From the NCBI GenBank assembly GCA_028703175.1, contig JAQVNJ010000076.1, positions 1-29,227 of the forward strand: a DNA stretch of 29,227 nucleotides, read 5' to 3'. Shown here one piece after another: positions 23,948-29,227 of the stretch; position 1 is the first letter of the stretch; every line of letters begins with the position of its first letter. The notes beneath the pieces were generated by a model, which was not told the origin of the DNA, made no database searches, and saw only the letters and a program-made list of their open reading frames with translations. Origin of the DNA: JAAYCB01 sp012744395 (GTDB lineage Bacteria; Planctomycetota; Planctomycetia; Pirellulales; Thermoguttaceae). Both the position numbers and the translations under genes were made by a program.

Positions 23948-25276
23948 TTAGAAGGTCACGATCAGATCGAACCCACCGGAGAGCTGCTCGTCCTCCTGGC
24001 CGGCGTCGAAGGGCAGCGCGCCTGCTCCCCTGTACCAGTCGTAGCGGAGTTCCGGCCGGAAGCGGACGTTGGGGCGCGGCTTCCAGTTGACGCCGCAGGT
24101 CACGGCGTAGTAGTCGCCGGCCTCCAACAGGTGCGTGCCGTCATCGTCATGGTACCATTCGAACCGCAACCCGGTCGCCCAGCACGGATTGATCGTGTAG
24201 AGCAGGTAGTTGTTGATTCCGTACCACTGATTGACGACCGCGCCGCCGGAGTTTCCGCCCCAGTCGGTCTGGAACACGTAGGTGAGCTTGTTGGTGAGCA
24301 GGACGTCGGCGATCACGCTCTGCATGTAGATGTCGCCGTCCCTGGCGCCAAAGTCCCCGGCGTTCAACGCCCACGTCAGCGTGATCGCGTCCGTCAGGGG
24401 AGCGCGGATGCCGCCGAGGAACGTGTTCATCCCGAGGTAGTTGTCGAAGCCGGTGTCCCAGCCCTGCGTCCAACCGCCCCAGAACGTCAGGTCGTTCCAT
24501 GCATATTCGGCGAGCACGCCGGTGTGGGTGTACGGCTCACCGAAGGCGTGGCAATAGCTGTGCGAGTAGAAGAAATTGTCGATTACGGGAACCCTCTCGT
24601 AACCCAAGATCGTGAAGAAGTGGCCCATCTTCACGGAGAGGTTGTTGACGGCCAGCTCGGCATACAACTGCGGCAGGGCCGATCCGTAGTAGCCCGACGC
24701 ATCCCAGGAATTGTCATAGGCGTTGGGATGGCTGAAGAAGGCCTGCGTATCCGGGCCGTCCACGCCGAACACGAAGTCGCTGCGGAATCCCCAGTCCCAG
24801 CCGTATCCGCCGGTGTTCGCCCGTCTCTCGAAGAATCCCCAGACCTGGTCGACCGTGAACTCGTCGCCGACTTCCCGGAAACCGATCGGGCCGTTGTTGT
24901 CCGCGCCGTGGGCGTTCACGTAGCCGCCCGCCGAGACCCAGCCGCCGTAGCGGTAGCAGGAGCTTTCATCATTCAGGTAGCTCTGGAGGGTCCACGGATC
25001 GCCCGTGCAGCGGCAGGGGAACAGACACAGGGATCCCGAGCCGCAACCCGAGCCGCAATCCGAGCAGGCACGCGAGCTCGAACAACCGGCGTCGCAAGTC
25101 GCGCTCTTCGTCCTGGCCGGGTAACATTCATCGTCGACCGCCGGGCCGCTGGCAGCGGCGGCGGGCTCGGGCGCGGCGTACGAAATCGGCAGATACGAGC
25201 CGCTTTCGCCGAACGCCCCCGTACAGCAATACGCCAGGATTGCTGCCGGTAAGGAGAACCATTGGACTAATCGCAT
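23948..25276 (-). CDS. BBP2/OmpL-like outer-membrane beta-barrel with Cys-rich N-terminus
   Basis: The product is 442 residues from the ATG at 25276. A signal peptide (MRLVQWFSLPAAILAYCCTG) is followed by an Ala/Pro-rich stretch. Residues 51-90 hold nine cysteines (CDAGCSSSRACSDCGSGCGS, then CLFPCRC). From about 100 onward the pattern of aromatic-rich strands (YRYGGWVSAGGYVNAHG, LPQLYAELAVNNLSVKMGHF, then WNDLTFWGGWTQGWDTGFDN and FRPELRYDWYRG) and the terminal FDLIVTF match the putative beta-barrel porin-2 family common in planctomycetes. A barrel ending in Phe fits outer-membrane insertion. Its role would be passive uptake or an envelope structural function; the substrate is unknown. The gap to the upstream same-strand DUF1207 gene is almost 500 bp, so it is probably transcribed separately. 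Confidence 0.9.
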   Translation of the reverse strand: MRLVQWFSLPAAILAYCCTGAFGESGSYLPISYAAPEPAAAASGPAVDDECYPARTKSATCDAGCSSSRACSDCGSGCGSGSLCLFPCRCTGDPWTLQSYLNDESSCYRYGGWVSAGGYVNAHGADNNGPIGFREVGDEFTVDQVWGFFERRANTGGYGWDWGFRSDFVFGVDGPDTQAFFSHPNAYDNSWDASGYYGSALPQLYAELAVNNLSVKMGHFFTILGYERVPVIDNFFYSHSYCHAFGEPYTHTGVLAEYAWNDLTFWGGWTQGWDTGFDNYLGMNTFLGGIRAPLTDAITLTWALNAGDFGARDGDIYMQSVIADVLLTNKLTYVFQTDWGGNSGGAVVNQWYGINNYLLYTINPCWATGLRFEWYHDDDGTHLLEAGDYYAVTCGVNWKPRPNVRFRPELRYDWYRGAGALPFDAGQEDEQLSGGFDLIVTF

Positions 25277-25772
25277 CGCAACCCCCAATGCAAAAGGAAA
25301 GTGTTTCGCCAGGTGATTTCTGAACTGGCCAACCCAATTCTTGCTGTTACTCGGCCGCCGCTCTCCCGCTGGCAGCCGGCATCACGGACAGGGTTTGTGA
25401 TCGGTATCCGACAGCAAACCGCGACTGAAAATCCATGAAGTTCGCAACGTGACGATCAACGAAAATTACATGTTGGGCGAGACTTTGCCGGTTGCGGAGA
25501 CAACCCGGCGCAAACCAGCCGGCAACGTGACAACGCGTAGCGCTGAACCGGTAGGCAAACCAGAAAAGACGGACGCCAGCGCCGGGGAGTCTTCGGCCGC
25601 GATTGGCCGCGCGTGACGTTTCTTTGGTCGACGACCGCTGGCTCGATGATTCTCCATCCGCGCCTGCGGAGTCCCGCCCTCGCCGGCGTCTTTCGATCCG
25701 GATGGGAACCGATCTGGGAAGGCTGAAGACCGACGACTGCCTGGGATGGGGTTGGCGGCGGGCGGCGGGCCG
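25277..25772. other. Intergenic region upstream of the porin gene
   Basis: This 496-bp stretch has no supported gene. It should hold the porin promoter (minus strand), but no well-spaced pair of boxes was found. It is somewhat less GC-rich near 25380-25500. Confidence 0.5.
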
Positions 25773-26900
25773 TTAGTGGTCGTACCAGATGCCGAAGCCG
25801 AGTTTGTCTTCAAACTTGTTGAAGAATTCCCATTGGTCGCTCATGCCCTGAAAATAGTGCATGCCGATCCGGAAGAGATGCCCCGATGGGCCGCGCCACT
25901 GCCATCCCGTCTGCACGGCAAGATGGCCGCCGAAATCGAATTCCTGCCGCAGGTGGCCGTTGATCGCCCAAAAAGGCGACCCCCGCATCCCGTTTGGCGC
26001 GGCGGGACTGTAGTCGGCGCCGAACTGGAATTCCCAGGGCCGCGAGCCTCCGTCGCACTCGAAAGCCCAACCGGCTTCTGCGTAGAGCCGCCAATCTTCG
26101 GTCCAATAGAACGAATGCCCCCAGACCAGCACGTCGCGCGAGAAATTGAGCCGCTCCAGGGTGTTGTTGCGGACCATGTATTCATCGCCCAGGTGCGAAC
26201 TCAGATGGTAGTAGGCGAATTTCGCCTGGTAACGCCCCCGGCCGTAGGTCAAGGGAATGCCGAAGCGGAAGTCGGCGCTGACCACGTCGCGTTCCCTCTC
26301 CAGGTCCAGGCGTGGCATTCCCGCCCCCTCGATGTCGAGTTGCCAGCCCTGCGGTCGGTCGGCCTCGGCCGTTCCGTAGCGCAAGATTCCCACCCGGCCG
26401 CCGAGCGCCACGTCCCACATCCAGCCTTGGCGCACATCGTGGACCCAGTGGCTGGCGAATCGCGATTCCTTCACGCCGGCAAGATACGACCGGTAGATCA
26501 GCCCGTCGGGCAGCACTTGCCAGAGCCACACGTCGTGCGGTTCGGCTGGCGGTTCCAGGGCCGAGACTCGCCCGTCCTGACCGAGGCCGGTCGGCACGTC
26601 GATCGAGTCTTCCGGCGAGGAAAACAGCGCGGCGGAGGACGCGGACGAGGCGGTCGCCGGCTGGCCGAACAGCGCGGTTGTCAGCGAGGACCCAGCCGGA
26701 CGAAAGGCAGGATGCTGCGAGGGGGGCACACCCCCCCAAGCAGACGCGTGTAGCAGGGCTGAACCCTGCCCGGCCTGCTGCTGAGCCAGTGCGGGTGCTA
26801 GCAGGCCGACAGCGCCGAACACGATCAGGCTCAAGACATGCGCGTTGCGGAGCAGGCGCGCGGGCCGAGCCGGCCCGCGCCGAATCCTGAGAGTAGTCAT
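25773..26900 (-). CDS. Exported DUF1207 protein
   Basis: The product is 375 residues from the ATG at 26900. It starts with a basic region and a hydrophobic helix (NAHVLSLIVFGAVGLLAPAL) ending in AQQQ, a typical signal peptide. The frame is open further upstream but that part is Arg-rich and unlike an N-terminus. The mature protein contains LPDGLIYRSYLAGVKESRFA, the hallmark opening of DUF1207, then alternating amphipathic strands (WDVALGGRVGILRYG, RYQAKFAYYHLSSHLGDEYM, HLAVQTGWQWRG) that suggest an outer-membrane barrel. It ends in GFGIWYDH. The segment between signal peptide and domain (about 40-90) is low complexity and coincides with palindromic DNA at 26721-26769. It is divergent from ndk. 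No molecular function is known for the family. Confidence 0.88.
   Translation of the reverse strand: MTTLRIRRGPARPARLLRNAHVLSLIVFGAVGLLAPALAQQQAGQGSALLHASAWGGVPPSQHPAFRPAGSSLTTALFGQPATASSASSAALFSSPEDSIDVPTGLGQDGRVSALEPPAEPHDVWLWQVLPDGLIYRSYLAGVKESRFASHWVHDVRQGWMWDVALGGRVGILRYGTAEADRPQGWQLDIEGAGMPRLDLERERDVVSADFRFGIPLTYGRGRYQAKFAYYHLSSHLGDEYMVRNNTLERLNFSRDVLVWGHSFYWTEDWRLYAEAGWAFECDGGSRPWEFQFGADYSPAAPNGMRGSPFWAINGHLRQEFDFGGHLAVQTGWQWRGPSGHLFRIGMHYFQGMSDQWEFFNKFEDKLGFGIWYDH
26721..26769. repeat. Pair of palindromes inside the DUF1207 linker region
   Basis: GGGGGG-CACA-CCCCCC (26721-26736) and GCAGGG-CTGAA-CCCTGC (26753-26769) are two perfect hairpins within 49 bp. They lie in the coding region just after the signal peptide. 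They resemble dispersed intergenic palindromic elements rather than ordinary coding sequence, and encode the low-complexity part of the protein. Confidence 0.6.
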
Positions 26901-27121
26901 CTCGCCCCCCGGGCGTGCAAACGTGGGTCTCGATCTTCGCCGCCGATGCGGCACGCCGCAGGTGTCGGGCCACCGCCGGCAGTCGGGAAATGCCGGCGGC
27001 AGTTGGCACTTGACGGTTTCCGCGCTTCCGTGGACAGGCTCCTGGCCGCCGCAACTTGCCGCGAATACCAGAAATATCGGCAAATACGGCAAATCGGATG
27101 AGTCCGGATCATCCTGTCGGC

Positions 27122-27150
27122 TTGAGGGCGCCGCCAGATTTCTCTAGAAT
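27122..27150 (+). promoter_or_regulatory. Sigma-70-type promoter for ndk
   Basis: TTGAGG (27122-27127) and TAGAAT (27145-27150) are separated by exactly 17 bases, 36 bases before the ndk ATG. The match to each box is 4-5 of 6. Confidence 0.6.
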
Positions 27151-27186
27151 CTCCCCCCTGGACTGCCAAGACAAGGGAGGGTCGCG

Positions 27187-27660
27187 ATGTCGGAAAGAAC
27201 GCTCGTTCTCCTCAAACCGGACTGCATCGAGCGCCGCCTGGTCGGCCGCGTGATCGCTCGGCTGGAGGATAAAGGGCTGAATATCATCGCCATGAAGATG
27301 ATCCGCGTGACCCCGGAACTCGCCCGCCGCCACTACGCGGAGCATCTAAACAAGCCCTTCTATCCCGGACTCGAGTCGTTCATCACCCGCAGCCCGATCG
27401 TCGCCATGATCGTCGAGGGTCCGGAAGCGGTCGCCGTCGTCCGCAACCTGGTGGGCGTCACCAACGGCCTGGAAGCGGCGGCGGGGACGATCCGGGGGGA
27501 CTTCAGCTCGAGCCAGCAGATGAACCTCGTCCATGCCTCCGACAGCCCCGAATCGGCGCTTCGCGAGATGGACATCTTTTTCAGCCAGGCTGAACTCTGC
27601 CCCTACGCGCCGGCGGTCAAGCCGTGGCTGGGGACGCACGAAGAGCGGCCAGCAAGATGA
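27187..27660 (+). CDS. ndk: Nucleoside diphosphate kinase
   Basis: The product is 157 residues, slightly longer than the usual 140-150. The ATG at 27187 follows GGGAGGG. The enzyme transfers the gamma-phosphate of ATP to other NDPs through a phosphohistidine in the cytoplasm. All key motifs are present: TLVLLKPDCIERRLVGRVIA with Lys10, HLNKPFYPGLESFITRSPIV, GTIRGDFS, and the active-site NLVHASDSPESA with His116. The C-terminal extension (YAPAVKPWLGTHEERPAR) is an unremarkable tail. It has its own promoter and is monocistronic. Its stop lies 22 bases from the stop of the convergent lipoprotein gene. Confidence 0.97.
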   Translation: MSERTLVLLKPDCIERRLVGRVIARLEDKGLNIIAMKMIRVTPELARRHYAEHLNKPFYPGLESFITRSPIVAMIVEGPEAVAVVRNLVGVTNGLEAAAGTIRGDFSSSQQMNLVHASDSPESALREMDIFFSQAELCPYAPAVKPWLGTHEERPAR

Positions 27661-27666
27661 CCCGGC

Positions 27667-27694
27667 TTGGGCAGCGCCCCAATCAGTTGCCCAA
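27667..27694. terminator. Possible bidirectional terminator between ndk and the lipoprotein gene
   Basis: TTGGGCA (27667-27673) pairs with TGCCCAA (27688-27694) across 14 bases. It spans the gap between two convergent stop codons and includes the last codons of the lipoprotein gene. There is no T-run on either strand, so this is a weak call. Confidence 0.35.
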
Positions 27695-28750
27695 CGCGCG
27701 GATCTCGGCAACCTGGTACGCCGGGGCGAAGTCCTTGCCGTCCGGCGCCGGATCGCCCAGCTCGCCGCGGACTTCCACCAGATCGCCGCGCCGGAAACCG
27801 GCAAGCGCAGCCGACTGCTCGAGCACGACGCTGCCGCCATACTGGTCGGTGACGCCGTCGATCGGGATGTAACGCAGCTTCCAACACTGCTCCTTCTCGA
27901 GGTACTCCAGGCGCCCCCGCAGGCGGCGGTAGTCGGTGCTGTAGCCGTAGTCGCCGAGCGGATCCCGACGTTTGCTGCGGGCGAGCGGTTCCTCCGCAAC
28001 GGCCGCCGCGGCGGCTTCGGGCTTCGAAACGGGAGCGACGGCAGAGGCGAGTTCAACTCGGTCATCGCGGCGGACTTCCGCGCCGCGGCCGACCGGCGGC
28101 AGGTCCATGATGTCGACCGCCGTCCCGGCAGCACCTGCCGCGTCGGGGCGCGTTGGGCTCGGCGGCGAGTAGACGGCTGGCCTCTGGCGAGCGAGATCCT
28201 CGCTGCGGGGGGCGATCGTCTGAACAATCCGCTCGGGAACGTTCGGCGGCCCGGGGGACGCCGCGGCGCTGGATGCAGCGGCCGCCGGCCGCGAGGATGG
28301 ATTTGCAGCCAGCGACGAAGGGCTGGCAGCGACCGCTTCGCTGCCGAGGGGGATGCTCCGCCGCGCGGAGACGGGAATCTCGATCGGATCGCCCTTCGGC
28401 TGCGCGGCCAATTGTTCGGCGGGCGCAGGTGCGTGTTCGGCGGGCGCAGGTGCGTGTTCGGCGGGCGCAGGAGCGGTGTCCGCTGCGGCAGTCTGCGGTG
28501 GAGAAGCCGCTTGGCTGGCGGCCTCCGGAGTGGCGGCAAGCCCTGCCGAGGCCCGCGGGATGCCTTCGGCGGCCGTGGCGGCCTGATGGGGGTAGTAGGG
28601 ATCGACAGCGGGCCGGCGCGACATCTGGCCGGTGCCCGGAGGGGGGATCTTCGTTTGTCCGTAGAACGGGTCGATTGGGATCCTGGCCTCCGAGCCTTTG
28701 CAGCCGCCGAGGGCAGCGGCAAAAACAACGGCAAAAAGAAGCCGGATCAT
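27683..28750 (-). CDS. Planctomycete lipoprotein with Pro/Ala repeats and C-terminal small beta domain
   Basis: The product is 355 residues from the ATG at 28750, with AAGGAG nine bases upstream. The signal peptide MIRLLFAVVFAAALGGC ends in a lipobox with Cys17. It is followed by IPIDPFYGQTKIPPPGTG, a block I associate with planctomycete envelope proteins. The middle (about 60-230) is Ala/Pro/Ser-rich and disordered, with three APAPAEH repeats. The C-terminal ~90 residues (RGRLEYLEKEQCWKLRYIPI, then FRRGDLVEVRGELGDP and YQVAEIRAL) look like a small OB-fold-type beta-barrel. It is probably anchored in the inner or outer membrane facing the periplasm. Function unknown. It lies 201 bp downstream of the pheA end on the same strand. 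Confidence 0.82.
   Translation of the reverse strand: MIRLLFAVVFAAALGGCKGSEARIPIDPFYGQTKIPPPGTGQMSRRPAVDPYYPHQAATAAEGIPRASAGLAATPEAASQAASPPQTAAADTAPAPAEHAPAPAEHAPAPAEQLAAQPKGDPIEIPVSARRSIPLGSEAVAASPSSLAANPSSRPAAAASSAAASPGPPNVPERIVQTIAPRSEDLARQRPAVYSPPSPTRPDAAGAAGTAVDIMDLPPVGRGAEVRRDDRVELASAVAPVSKPEAAAAAVAEEPLARSKRRDPLGDYGYSTDYRRLRGRLEYLEKEQCWKLRYIPIDGVTDQYGGSVVLEQSAALAGFRRGDLVEVRGELGDPAPDGKDFAPAYQVAEIRALGN
28413..28475 (-). repeat. Three 21-bp tandem repeats in the lipoprotein gene
   Basis: TGTTCGGCGGGCGCAGGTGCG is present at 28413-28433 and 28434-28454, with a one-base variant at 28455-28475. It is in frame and encodes APAPAEH units. Near identity suggests recent expansion. Confidence 0.9.
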
Positions 28751-28951
28751 CGATTTGACTCCTTTCCACCGTTGGCCAGACATGACGGATACCCTGGACA
28801 GAGCGCCGCGCGGCGGCGCGAAGGAAAAAACTCACCGACCCCCCCGGTAGCCATCCGAGGGCGCGCGGGATGATGCACGATTTCCGGCCCCGGGTCCAGC
28901 CCAATTTTCGCCTTCGGGCGGGAATCGGCGGGAATTTCGCTGACCCAAAAC

Positions 28952-29227
28952 CTACCCTCTTCGCGCGGCCACCGGAAACGAACCGAGGATCTCCAGGCGG
29001 AGCGTCCGGGATCGAAGCGATTGAAAGCACCTCTGCATCGGCCGTTCGCTCTGGTGCCCCTCAACCTCGACGAAGAACAGGTAGGTCCGGGCGCAATCGG
29101 AAACGGGAAACGACTCGATCCAGGTGAGGTTCAGTTCATTCCGTTTGAAGATGCCGAGCACGTCCGCCAAAGCGCCGAAGCGGTGCTCCGTCTGGAACAG
29201 GATCGCCGTGCGATCGCTTCCGGTCGG
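28952..29227 (-). CDS. pheA: Prephenate dehydratase, C-terminal ACT domain (partial, cut by window edge)
   Basis: Only the last 91 residues are in the window. The reading frame runs off the end at 29227. The sequence begins PTGSDRTAILFQTEHRFGAL and continues with ADVLGIFKRNELNLTWIESF, then ARTYLFFVEVEGH and LEILGSFPVA. This is the regulatory ACT domain found at the C-terminus of P-proteins and prephenate dehydratases, which bind phenylalanine for feedback inhibition. The E-S-F-P motif corresponds to the ESRP-type Phe-binding element, with Phe in place of Arg. The catalytic PDT domain, and any chorismate mutase domain, would lie beyond the window. The enzyme makes phenylpyruvate in phenylalanine biosynthesis in the cytoplasm. 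Confidence 0.88.
   Translation of the reverse strand, partial: PTGSDRTAILFQTEHRFGALADVLGIFKRNELNLTWIESFPVSDCARTYLFFVEVEGHQSERPMQRCFQSLRSRTLRLEILGSFPVAARRG

Noticed and set aside
28413..28475. The tandem repeats as a CRISPR-like array
   Set aside because: The units are directly adjacent with no spacers, in frame, and encode a Pro/Ala linker.
28803..28830. A GC-rich palindrome beside an A-run near the lipoprotein leader as an intrinsic terminator
   Set aside because: On the strand of the flanking genes the T-run precedes the stem, the wrong order for a terminator.

Overview
The window looks like a chromosomal segment of a planctomycete, probably of the Pirellulales type. It is GC-rich and carries several family markers of that phylum: a DUF1559 prepilin-like protein with the H-X9-DG C-terminal motif, a DUF1207 protein, a BBP2/OmpL-like beta-barrel with a Cys-rich N-terminus, a lipoprotein opening with a DPFYGQT...PPPGTG block, and a large exported protein with an R-R-L..E-L-L-E-x-R N-terminal motif. 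No rRNA, tRNA, CRISPR, transposase, integrase or phage gene was seen. All assignments come from reading the sequence and from family knowledge; no database search was run.

Layout. 1-6.6 kb: a pentapeptide-repeat protein and a ~1000-residue exported protein (both minus strand), a GT4-type glycosyltransferase (plus) reading away from a well-formed divergent promoter region, and a small exported PQQ/WD-like protein (minus). 6.6-11.1 kb: a PLP-dependent group II decarboxylase (minus), a secreted heparinase II/III-family polysaccharide lyase (plus) and an orphan acyl carrier protein (minus). A perfect 26-bp palindrome lies in the divergent gap before the lyase. 11.6-19.3 kb: a tightly packed plus-strand cluster that is the most distinctive part of the window. 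It encodes a repeat-rich single-pass membrane protein, three consecutive different GspF/PilC-like platform proteins, GspI-like, GspJ-like and GspK/PilX-like pseudopilins, a DUF1559 prepilin and a small membrane protein. No assembly ATPase, secretin or prepilin peptidase is present in the window.

19.3-23.9 kb: a tiny zinc-ribbon protein (minus), an ABC-F ATPase (plus), a Lys/Ala-rich three-pass membrane protein (plus), and a ketosynthase-fold protein (minus) in which the nucleophilic Cys and the second catalytic His are both replaced. 23.9-29.2 kb: a BBP2-like porin (minus), a DUF1207 exported protein (minus), nucleoside diphosphate kinase (plus), a repeat-bearing lipoprotein (minus), and the 3' end of a prephenate dehydratase (ACT domain), cut by the window edge.

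The best candidate for a poorly described system is the triple-GspF/pseudopilin cluster. It looks like a type II secretion/type IV pilus-derived apparatus whose inner-membrane platform could be assembled from three non-identical F subunits, with its motor and outer-membrane pore supplied from elsewhere. The degenerate ketosynthase is the second most interesting item.
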